Positions 1 to 6,447 of a stretch of 13,220 bases of DNA are shown one piece after another. A program made the translations under genes and the position numbers. Position 1 is the stretch's first letter. Each line of letters begins with the position of its first letter. The notes beneath the pieces were generated by a model, which was given only the letters and a program-made list of their open reading frames with translations, had not been told where the DNA came from and did no database searches. Origin of the DNA: Rhodoferax sp. (lineage in GTDB: Bacteria; Pseudomonadota; Gammaproteobacteria; Burkholderiales; Burkholderiaceae_C); NCBI GenBank assembly GCA_016463455.1, contig JAEMRG010000031.1, positions 1-13,220 on the forward strand, written 5' to 3'.

Positions 1-294
1 GTGATCGGCGGTCTGGGCTCGGTACATGGCGCGTTTTTGGGTGCAATTTTCCTCATCACCATGCCCCAGCTGATTGCTATTTTCAAAGACCTGTTGCCTG
101 CTGTGGTCGGTCAGGCGCCGGGCTTGCAGGGCGTGGTCTACGGCGCGGTGCTGATTGGCTTTGTGCTGTTTGAACCCATGGGCTTGTATGGACGCTGGCT
201 CAAGGTACGCACTTATTTTGAAATGTTCCCGTTCTACCGCAAAGGCATGTTCAAGCGGCAGAAATCTTTCCAGAAATCGGATCGCCTGAAATGA
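1..294 (+). CDS. livM: LIV-type ABC transporter permease LivM, C-terminal end (partial)
   Basis: This is the last ~97 residues of an inner-membrane permease of the branched-chain amino acid (HAAT) ABC family; the 5' part lies outside the window. The visible part opens with the conserved loop VIGGLGSVHGAFLGA, which in LivM/LivH permeases precedes the last helices. Two hydrophobic segments follow (about residues 12-30 and 44-62), then LFEPMGLYGRWLK, typical of the LivM C-terminus, and a basic tail (YRKGMFKRQKSF) that should be cytoplasmic. The first codon, GTG, is most likely an internal valine and not a start. The stop TGA (292-294) overlaps the livG ATG as ATGA, which indicates translational coupling. 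LivM rather than LivH is chosen because of the FEPMGLYGRW ending and its place directly before livG. Substrate specificity cannot be read from this fragment. Confidence 0.9.
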   Translation: MIGGLGSVHGAFLGAIFLITMPQLIAIFKDLLPAVVGQAPGLQGVVYGAVLIGFVLFEPMGLYGRWLKVRTYFEMFPFYRKGMFKRQKSFQKSDRLK

Positions 295-1118
295 CGGACT
301 TTCTTTTATCGGCCCATAACTTGAGCGTGCGCTTTGGCGGCCTGCTGGCGGTCAACAAGGTCAGCTTTGATGTCAAAAAAGGCGAGGTCTTCACCCTCAT
401 TGGCCCTAATGGCGCAGGTAAAACGACGGTGTTTAACCTGATCAGTCGCATTTACACGCCCACCGAGGGCAGCATTGATTTTGTGGGGCCCAAGGGTGTG
501 GTGAAGCTCACCGAACAAGCCCCGCAGGACGTCGCTGCGCTGGGCATCGCCCGGACGTTTCAAAACATCGAGTTGTTTGAACATGCTTCGGTGCTGCACA
601 ACTTGCTCATCGGGCGCCACACCCACCGCAAAACCAGTTTCTTGCAAGACATGTTTTTTACGGCTGCCACCCGCGAGGAAGAACAGCGTTCGCGCGAAAA
701 AGTTGAAGAGGTGATCGACTTTCTGAGCCTGCAACATTACCGCGATACTTTTGTCGCCGGCCTGCCTTATGGCGTGCGCAAAGTGGTGGAGGTGGCTCGG
801 GCGCTGTGCACTGAGCCCTCCCTCTTGTTGCTCGATGAGCCCTCGTCCGGTTTGAATGTAGAGGAGACCGACGACATGGCCTTCTGGATCCAGGACATCC
901 AGCATGAATTGGGCATTACCGTGCTCATGGTGGAGCACGATATGCGCCTGGTCTCTAAGGTGTCCGACCGGGTGCTGGCCATGAACCAGGGCGAGGTGCT
1001 GGCCATGGGTACGCCGCGTGAAGTGCAAAGTGATGCCGGTGTCATCGAGGCCTACCTGGGCTCCTTGGACGATGTGTCGTCCTTGCGGCGTGAATCGGCT
1101 GCAGGAGTAAGCGCATGA
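291..1118 (+). CDS. livG: LIV-type ABC transporter ATP-binding protein LivG
   Basis: A 275-residue cytoplasmic ATPase that powers the LivH/LivM permease pair with LivF. The nucleotide-binding domain is complete. Walker A GPNGAGKT is at residues 38-45, the Q-loop glutamine is in RTFQN (about 91), the signature is LPYGVRK (158-164), Walker B LLLLDEP ends near 184, and the switch histidine is in VEHD (216). The long insert between Q-loop and signature (about 104-150) is usual for LivG. The signature reads GVRK where many LivG proteins have GxQR/K, a mild variation that I would not call inactivating. The ATG is fixed by the ATGA overlap with livM. The stop overlaps the livF ATG in the same way, with AGGAG at 1103-1107 serving livF. 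Role in the complex is sure; the transported ligand is not. Confidence 0.95.
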   Translation: MTDFLLSAHNLSVRFGGLLAVNKVSFDVKKGEVFTLIGPNGAGKTTVFNLISRIYTPTEGSIDFVGPKGVVKLTEQAPQDVAALGIARTFQNIELFEHASVLHNLLIGRHTHRKTSFLQDMFFTAATREEEQRSREKVEEVIDFLSLQHYRDTFVAGLPYGVRKVVEVARALCTEPSLLLLDEPSSGLNVEETDDMAFWIQDIQHELGITVLMVEHDMRLVSKVSDRVLAMNQGEVLAMGTPREVQSDAGVIEAYLGSLDDVSSLRRESAAGVSA

Positions 1119-1912
1119 GCAGTATTCCACCCCCAGTCAGTGATTTGCCGGTGCTCAAATTGCTCAACGTCGAGAGCGCTTACGGCCCGATCAAAGCCAT
1201 TCGCGGCATCAGTCTGCAGGTGCGGCGGGGCGAAATCGGCGCGGTGCTGGGCTCCAATGGCGCGGGCAAAACCACGATTCTCAAAACCATCTCGGGCATC
1301 ATCGATCCGCGCAAGGGCTCTATCGAATTCAAGGGCCAGGACATCACCGCCCAAGACCCTTCGCATATCGTGCAGCAAGGCCTGAGCCATGTGCCCGAAG
1401 GTCGAGAGGTGTTCCCGCTGCTCAGCGTGCACGACAACCTGCTGATGGGCGCCTACACCCGCAGCGATAGCGACCAGGTGGCCCGCGATATGGAGACGGT
1501 GTACACCTACTTCCCGATTTTGAAAGAGCGCTGCTTGCAGGACGCTGGCCTGCTCTCGGGCGGGCAGCAGCAGATGCTGTCTATTTCGCGCGCCCTCATG
1601 GCCAAGCCGGACCTCATGTTGCTGGACGAACCCAGCCTGGGCCTGTCGCCCAAGTTGACCAAAGAGATTTTTGAAATCGTAGTGCGTATCAACCGCGAGC
1701 GCGGCACCACGATTTTGCTAGTCGAGCAAAACGCCAATATGGCGCTCAATGCCTCAGACTACGGCTATGTACTGGAAAACGGCCGTATCGTGATGGAAGA
1801 CACCTGCGCCCGCTTGCGCGAAAAAGAAGATATCAAGGAGTTCTACTTGGGCCTCAAGGAAGACGGCGTGCGTGATGAGCGGCGCTGGAAAAAGAAAAAG
1901 ACTTGGAGATGA
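1115..1912 (+). CDS. livF: LIV-type ABC transporter ATP-binding protein LivF
   Basis: A 265-residue second ATPase of the same transporter. Walker A GSNGAGKT is at residues 46-53, VPEGREVF (93-100) is the LivF hallmark after the Q-loop, the signature LSGGQQQ is at 147-153, and Walker B LMLLDEP is at 167-173. The switch position is glutamine (LLVEQN, about 201-206) instead of histidine. To my knowledge this is normal for LivF, so the heterodimer has one canonical His (in LivG) and one Gln. The usual LivF end (FYLG, about 243-246) is followed by ~20 extra residues with a strongly basic end (RRWKKKKTWR). Translation starts at the ATGA overlap with livG, behind AGGAG at 1103-1107. The stop is TGA 1910-1912, and a 70-base spacer with a perfect palindrome separates it from the ligase gene. 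Confidence 0.95.
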   Translation: MSSIPPPVSDLPVLKLLNVESAYGPIKAIRGISLQVRRGEIGAVLGSNGAGKTTILKTISGIIDPRKGSIEFKGQDITAQDPSHIVQQGLSHVPEGREVFPLLSVHDNLLMGAYTRSDSDQVARDMETVYTYFPILKERCLQDAGLLSGGQQQMLSISRALMAKPDLMLLDEPSLGLSPKLTKEIFEIVVRINRERGTTILLVEQNANMALNASDYGYVLENGRIVMEDTCARLREKEDIKEFYLGLKEDGVRDERRWKKKKTWR

Positions 1913-1942
1913 TGATGCCTAGCGCTGTTTCAATAACGTTTT

Positions 1943-1958
1943 GCGGCCTGCAGGCCGC
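1943..1958. repeat. 16-base perfect palindrome between livF and the ligase gene
   Basis: GCGGCCTGCAGGCCGC reads the same on both strands. In RNA it can form a 6-pair GC-rich stem with a UGCA loop. No T-run follows, so it is not a classical intrinsic terminator. It lies in the only larger gap inside the liv gene block upstream of the ligase, about 12 bases before the ligase ribosome-binding site. An mRNA stability or processing hairpin, or a protein-binding site, are possible roles (inference). Confidence 0.6.
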
Positions 1959-1970
1959 GCAGCTGTGCGC

Positions 1971-1976
1971 GGGAGG
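1971..1976 (+). promoter_or_regulatory. Ribosome-binding site that fixes the ligase start
   Basis: GGGAGG lies 6 bases before the ATG at 1983. It decides for this ATG over the in-frame TTG at 1941, which has no Shine-Dalgarno sequence and would put the palindrome into the coding region. Confidence 0.8.
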
Positions 1977-1982
1977 CTGTCT

Positions 1983-3839
1983 ATGAGCCGCTTATGGGAC
2001 TTAGGTCATATTCAGCCGGAAAACCGGGTGGTGCTCGAAGGCGACACCATGACCGCCTTGTTCTGGAACGCTGTCGCCCAGCGCGGCCCTGCTGTCTGGC
2101 TGCGCCAGAAACACCTGGGTCTGTGGCGTAGCTGGACCTGGAACCAAACCGCCACCGCAGTGGAAGAAATAAGCGCTGGCCTGCTGAGTCTAGGTTTTGC
2201 CAAAGGCGATTGCGCCTCCATTCTTGCCAATACGGTGGTGGAGTGGGTCTGGGCTGATCTGGCGGTGCTTTCGGCCTGCGGCGTATCCAATGGTATTTAC
2301 CCCACCGACGCCAGCAGCCAGGTGCAGTACCTGAGTGAGGACTCGCGCACCACCATCTTGTTTGTCGAAGACGACGAGCAACTCGACAAAGCCTTGGAGG
2401 TACGCGACCAGCTGCCGCTGCTGCGCAAAATTGTAGTTTTCGATATGGAGGGTTTGCGCACCCTGAAAGACCCCGGCGTCATCAGCTTGGATGCTTTGCG
2501 GGTCCTCGGGCGCGAACACCTCGCCGCGCACCCTCAAGCGGTGCGCGAGCGCGCCGCCCAGTGCCGGCCCCAAGACCTGGCCATTCTGGTCTATACCTCA
2601 GGTACCACCGGCAAGCCCAAGGGTGCCATGCATTTGCACCAAGGCCTGGTATTTACCGTCCACGGGTACAACACGCTGGTGGCGCAAAGCATGGACGATG
2701 AGCGCATGTGCTTTTTACCCCTGTGCCATATCGCCGAGCGCATGGGCGGCGAATATTCCTCGCTCTACACCGGCTCCAAACTCAACTTCGTGGAAAACCC
2801 CGAGACCATTCCCGAGAACGTGCGCGAAATTGCGCCCACGGTATTTACCGCCGTGCCACGGGTGTGGGAAAAGTTTTACTCTGGCGTGATGATTACGCTC
2901 AAGGAAGCCGGTTTTGTTCAGCAAGCGGTCTACGGATGGGGCATTGGTGTGGGTGGTCGTATCGCGGACAAGGTGCTGGCGGGCGAGTCCGTCAATGCCT
3001 GGCTGAAGGCGCAATTTGTGCTTGCCCAGTGGCTGGTGCTCAATAACGTGCGCAAACTCATCGGCATCCATCGCGCCAAATACCTGGTTACCGGCGCCGC
3101 GCCTATTTCGCCTGAGCTGGTGCGCTGGTATTTGTCCCTTGGCGTGCCTATGCTGGAAGTCTGGGGTATGACCGAAACCTGTGGTGCGGCCACTGGCGTT
3201 CCGGCCACCCGTATTCGCCCCGGCTCTATCGGTCCGGCGGCCGGCTACAACGAAGTGCGCCTGGACCCGCAGACCAGCGAAATTCTGGTGCGTGGCAAAA
3301 ACGTGTTTGCCGGCTATTTGAACCAGCCAGAGAAAACCGCGGAGACCATAGACGCGGACGGCTGGTTGCATACCGGCGACGTGGGCGTGGTCGATGCCGA
3401 GGGCTATTTCCGTATCACTGACCGCATGAAGGACATCATCATCACGGCCGGTGGCAAAAATATCACGCCTTCCGAGCTGGAGAACGACTTGAAGTTCTCT
3501 CCCTATATCACCGACGCGGTGGTCATCGGTGACAAACGGCCTTACCTGACGGCCATCGTCATGATCGACCAGGAAAACGTCGAAAAATACGCCCAGGACC
3601 AGGATGTACCTTTCAGTAACTATGCCAGCCTGACGCGCTCGGCGGAAGTCCAGACGCTGATCCAGGGCGAAATCGACCGGGTGAACAAAAAATTCGCCCG
3701 CGTCGAACAAATCAAAAAATTCTTCCTGCTCGAGACCCAGCTCGGCGCGGAAGACGAAGAACTTACCCCCACCATGAAGCTCAAACGTAAATTGGTGGAA
3801 AAGAAATACAACGCTAATATTGAGGCTATGTATGGCTGA
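1983..3839 (+). CDS. AMP-forming long-chain-type acyl-CoA ligase in the liv operon
   Basis: A 618-residue adenylate-forming enzyme of the ANL superfamily, closest in layout to long-chain acyl-CoA synthetases (COG1022/FAA1 type). Such enzymes convert a carboxylic acid, ATP and CoA to acyl-CoA, AMP and pyrophosphate in the cytoplasm. The phosphate loop YTSGTTGKPKG is at residues 204-214, the adenine-site motif WGMTET at 394-399, the ribose-binding Asp of TGD at 466, and the hinge region DRMKDIIITAGGKNI at about 480-494. The C-terminal catalytic lysine is probably K599 in TPTMKLKR. All core motifs are intact, and the length is usual for the family. The gene lies between livF and the substrate-binding protein genes, so the acid taken up may be the acid activated (inference). 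The chain-length or aromatic preference cannot be told, so no symbol is given. A 51-base gap leads to the next gene. Confidence 0.9.
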   Translation: MSRLWDLGHIQPENRVVLEGDTMTALFWNAVAQRGPAVWLRQKHLGLWRSWTWNQTATAVEEISAGLLSLGFAKGDCASILANTVVEWVWADLAVLSACGVSNGIYPTDASSQVQYLSEDSRTTILFVEDDEQLDKALEVRDQLPLLRKIVVFDMEGLRTLKDPGVISLDALRVLGREHLAAHPQAVRERAAQCRPQDLAILVYTSGTTGKPKGAMHLHQGLVFTVHGYNTLVAQSMDDERMCFLPLCHIAERMGGEYSSLYTGSKLNFVENPETIPENVREIAPTVFTAVPRVWEKFYSGVMITLKEAGFVQQAVYGWGIGVGGRIADKVLAGESVNAWLKAQFVLAQWLVLNNVRKLIGIHRAKYLVTGAAPISPELVRWYLSLGVPMLEVWGMTETCGAATGVPATRIRPGSIGPAAGYNEVRLDPQTSEILVRGKNVFAGYLNQPEKTAETIDADGWLHTGDVGVVDAEGYFRITDRMKDIIITAGGKNITPSELENDLKFSPYITDAVVIGDKRPYLTAIVMIDQENVEKYAQDQDVPFSNYASLTRSAEVQTLIQGEIDRVNKKFARVEQIKKFFLLETQLGAEDEELTPTMKLKRKLVEKKYNANIEAMYG

Positions 3840-3890
3840 GCCCGCCGGGTTCGGTAGCATGAAGAGATAACGATCTATAGGAGACCCAGC

Positions 3891-5066
3891 ATGAAGACCC
3901 CATTGTTTCCCTTTACCGGCATCGCGCTAGTGCTTGCCGCTTGGTTCGCCGCAGCGCCGGCGCTTGCCGCCGAGCAGCAGGGCGTGAGCAAAAACGAAAT
4001 CGTGATCGGCACCATCCAGGACCTGTCAGGCCCACTGGCCGGTTATGGCAAACAGTCGCGCAACGGCATGCAGCTGCGTATCGACGAGCTCAATGAGCAA
4101 GGCGCCATCCATGGCCGCAAACTCAAGCTGCTGGTTGAAGACTCTGGCTATGACCCCAAGCGGGCGGTACTGGCTGCGCAAAAGCTGGTAAACCAGGACA
4201 AAATTTTCATCATGGCCGGCCACTTGGGTACTGCGCAAAACAATGCGGCCATGCCGATTCAATTTGAAAAGCAAATCGTCAACTTCATGCCCTTGACCGC
4301 GTCGCGCGACATGTATGACGCGCCCAACGCATTGAAGTACGCCTTGCTCAGCTCCTACTACGACCAGTTGCGCATGGTGCTGCCAAAAATGGCCGCTGAC
4401 AAAAACGTCAAAAAGATCTGCATCATTTACCAGGATGACGAATTCGGCCTAGAAGTGCTGCGCGGGGCAGAAGCCGGTTTGAAAACCGTGAATTTGGAGC
4501 TCACCGAAAAAACCTCTTTCAAGCGCGGCGCCACCGACTTCTCGACCCAGGTCGCCAAGATGAAATCCTCGGGCTGCGAACTGGTGGTCTTGGGCACGAT
4601 TATTCGCGAGACCATCGGCACCGTGGCCGAGTCGCGTAAAACCGGTTTCAATCCGATTTTCCTGGCCTCGATCGCAGCCTATACCGACCTGATCCACAAA
4701 CTCGGCGGCAAAGCGATGGACGGTATTTATGCCACCAACGTCGTGCAAAACCCTTACCTGGACGAGGCTTCGCAGCCGATCCGCTTTTGGGCTAACAAGT
4801 ACAAAACCAAGTTCAACGAAGACCCAACGGTGTTCTCCGCCTATGGCTATATCATGGTCGACATCTTCATCCAGGCAGCGCAAAAGGCCGGCCCTAACTT
4901 GACCAGCGCCAGTTTTGTCAAATCCATGAACAGCATGTCTGTTCCGTCGGACTTCTTTGGTACACCGGCCTTGACTTACACCAATACCAAGCGCCTGGGC
5001 AGTGAGGCGGTAAAGCTTTCGCAAATTCAGGACGGCAAATGGCGGCCGCTTATGGAAATCAAATAA
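3891..5066 (+). CDS. LIV-type periplasmic substrate-binding protein, copy 1
   Basis: A 391-residue type I periplasmic binding protein (LivK/Peripla_BP_6 family) that would capture the ligand and deliver it to the LivHMGF transporter. A Sec signal peptide is clear: Lys at position 2, hydrophobic core to about 22, and cleavage in APALAA near 26/27. The mature domain opens with VSKNEIVIGTIQDLSGPLAG, the classic start of these proteins. It contains MAGHLGTAQN (108-117), in the loop that contacts the ligand carboxylate and amine in LIV-binding proteins, and NPYLDEASQPIRFW near 287-300. The mature chain has just two cysteines (177 and 229). The start is set by AGGAG at 3879-3883, 7 bases upstream. 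It is followed after 63 bases by a paralogue that aligns without gaps over 360 residues. Amino acids, fatty acids or aromatic acids are possible ligands; the linked ligase favours an acid activated by CoA (inference). Confidence 0.93.
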   Translation: MKTPLFPFTGIALVLAAWFAAAPALAAEQQGVSKNEIVIGTIQDLSGPLAGYGKQSRNGMQLRIDELNEQGAIHGRKLKLLVEDSGYDPKRAVLAAQKLVNQDKIFIMAGHLGTAQNNAAMPIQFEKQIVNFMPLTASRDMYDAPNALKYALLSSYYDQLRMVLPKMAADKNVKKICIIYQDDEFGLEVLRGAEAGLKTVNLELTEKTSFKRGATDFSTQVAKMKSSGCELVVLGTIIRETIGTVAESRKTGFNPIFLASIAAYTDLIHKLGGKAMDGIYATNVVQNPYLDEASQPIRFWANKYKTKFNEDPTVFSAYGYIMVDIFIQAAQKAGPNLTSASFVKSMNSMSVPSDFFGTPALTYTNTKRLGSEAVKLSQIQDGKWRPLMEIK

Positions 5067-5129
5067 CGCTTTTTTCTGGCACACACGGTGCGACGCTTTT
5101 ATTCATCCCATTAACCCTAGGAGAGCTTC

Positions 5130-6314
5130 ATGACTGCATTTAAGTACATATTGAAAACTGGCTTGTGCCTCAGCGCATTGCTGGCATTGGGCGCACACGC
5201 GCAACAACAAGGCGTCAGCAAAGACGAAATCGTGATCGGTACCATCCAGGACTTGTCCGGCCCGCTCGCGGGCTTTGGCAAGCAGGCGCGCTCTGGCATG
5301 CAGCTGGCAGTAGCCGAGATCAATGAGCAAGGCGGTATCAATGGCCGCAAACTCAAACTGCTGGTAGAAGACAATGGTTACGACCCTAAAAAATCGGTGC
5401 TGGCAGCGCAAAAGCTGGTGAACCAGGACAAGATCTTCATCATGGCGGGCCACCTCGGTACCGCACAAAATCTAGCGGCTATGCCGGTGCAGTTCGAAAA
5501 AAATGTGGTGAACTTTTTTCCGATTACTGCGGCGCGCGAAATGTACGAGCCGCTGGACCGCCTGAAATACTCTTTCGCCGCCACCTACTATGACCAGATG
5601 CGCGTCACCCTGCCGTCTTTGATTAAGGAAAAAGGCGCGAAAAAAGTCTGCACCATGTACCAAGACGATGACTTTGGTTTGGAGGTCTTGCGTGGCGGTG
5701 AGGCGGGCCTTAAATCCATGAATATGGAATTCGCCGAAAAGACAAGTTACAAGCGCGGCGCTACCGACTTTTCGTCACAAATTTCCAAGCTGCAAGCCAG
5801 CGGCTGCGACATGGTGGTGCTGGGTACCATCATCCGTGAAACCATTGGCGCCATCGGAACCGCACGCAAACTCGGCTTCAATCCAGTATTTGTGGGCACG
5901 AGTGCGTCTTATACCGACCTGATTCACAAGATTGGCGGCAAAGCCATGGACGGTTTGTACGCCACCATGACAGTGCAAAACCCCTACCTCGATGAGGCCT
6001 CCCAGCCCATCCGCTTTTGGGCCACTAAATACAAAACCATGTTCAACGAGGACCCCACGGTGTTCTCCGTCTATGGCTACGTCATCATCAACAGCTTTGC
6101 CGCAGCCGCTGCCAAGGCGGGCAAAAACCTGACTACCGATAGCTTTATCAAAGCCATGGACAGCACGGTGCTGGAGCCCGATATGTTCGGCGGCGCCAAA
6201 GCCACCTTCAGCGCTACAAAGCGCCTGGGCAGCGACGCCTCGCGTTTATCCCAGATTCAGGACGGCAAGTGGAAGGTCGTCTCCGGCTATATCAGCGCCG
6301 CCAGCGTGAAATAG
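5130..6314 (+). CDS. LIV-type periplasmic substrate-binding protein, copy 2 (tandem paralogue)
   Basis: A 394-residue protein of the same LivK-like family, with a Sec signal peptide (K5, hydrophobic core 6-20, cleavage at AHA|QQQ, 24/25). It aligns gap-free with the preceding protein at a constant offset of three residues; by hand I count about 245 identities in 360 positions. The ligand-loop motif AGHLGTAQN, the block VQNPYLDEASQPIRFW and both mature cysteines (174, 226) are kept. The main differences are at residues about 136-170, about 318-325 and about 346-360, and in a C-terminal extension of about six residues (ISAASVK end). The start is fixed by AGGAG at 5119-5123, 6 bases before the ATG. 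A strong terminator about 45 bases after the stop ends the operon. The pair probably widens or tunes the ligand range of one transporter (inference). Divergence is too high for a very recent duplication. Confidence 0.93.
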   Translation: MTAFKYILKTGLCLSALLALGAHAQQQGVSKDEIVIGTIQDLSGPLAGFGKQARSGMQLAVAEINEQGGINGRKLKLLVEDNGYDPKKSVLAAQKLVNQDKIFIMAGHLGTAQNLAAMPVQFEKNVVNFFPITAAREMYEPLDRLKYSFAATYYDQMRVTLPSLIKEKGAKKVCTMYQDDDFGLEVLRGGEAGLKSMNMEFAEKTSYKRGATDFSSQISKLQASGCDMVVLGTIIRETIGAIGTARKLGFNPVFVGTSASYTDLIHKIGGKAMDGLYATMTVQNPYLDEASQPIRFWATKYKTMFNEDPTVFSVYGYVIINSFAAAAAKAGKNLTTDSFIKAMDSTVLEPDMFGGAKATFSATKRLGSDASRLSQIQDGKWKVVSGYISAASVK

Positions 6315-6359
6315 GCATCCCTGTAGCGGGTTTCGGTTACCGCCACCGTCTGCTATTCG

Positions 6360-6392
6360 AAGCCGCTCGGCCTTTGGCCGCGCGGCTTTTTT
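6360..6392 (+). terminator. Intrinsic terminator of the liv-ligase operon
   Basis: AAGCCGC pairs with GCGGCTT and, after one T/C mismatch, CGGCC pairs with GGCCG across a TTT loop. This gives a 7+5 pair GC-rich stem. The descending arm runs directly into six T residues (6387-6392). It separates the transporter operon from spoT. Confidence 0.9.
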
Positions 6393-6435
6393 CCATTGCT
6401 AAAGCCCCAGGCCGCCCACAACTTGACAGGCGCGC

Positions 6436-6447
6436 TACAGTTAGCCC
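6436..6447 (+). promoter_or_regulatory. Candidate -10 element placing a leaderless start at spoT
   Basis: TACAGT (6436-6441) lies exactly at -12 to -7 relative to the A of the spoT ATG at 6448, and no Shine-Dalgarno sequence precedes that ATG. This fits a leaderless transcript. No good -35 box is found at the right distance: TTGACA at 6423-6428 is only 7 bases upstream of the hexamer and cannot pair with it. The call is therefore weak. Confidence 0.3.

Noticed and set aside
306..1130. Long open frame on the minus strand opposite livG
   Set aside because: It overlaps livG completely, its translation shows no recognisable domain and is rich in His/Gln/Arg as mirror frames of GC-rich genes are. 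LivG is certain.
1941..1982. Upstream TTG start for the ligase
   Set aside because: There is no ribosome site, it would place a palindrome in the coding region, and GGGAGG at 1971-1976 points to ATG 1983.
2715..3860. 381-codon open frame on the minus strand opposite the ligase
   Set aside because: It is antisense to an intact acyl-CoA ligase with all motifs; the mirror protein has no domain pattern or signal.
5067..5129. T6 run at 5071-5076 after the first binding-protein gene as a terminator
   Set aside because: No stable hairpin precedes the T-run, and the next paralogue follows in the same direction with its own ribosome site, so this looks like an intra-operon gap.
5160..5175. Lipoprotein signal in the second binding protein (Cys13)
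   Set aside because: The Cys is too early, sits in the hydrophobic core without a lipobox before it, and AHA|QQQ is a good signal peptidase I site.
6423..6428. TTGACA as a -35 box for spoT
   Set aside because: Only 7 bases separate it from TACAGT, and at 16-18 bases downstream there is no -10-like hexamer, only the start-codon region.
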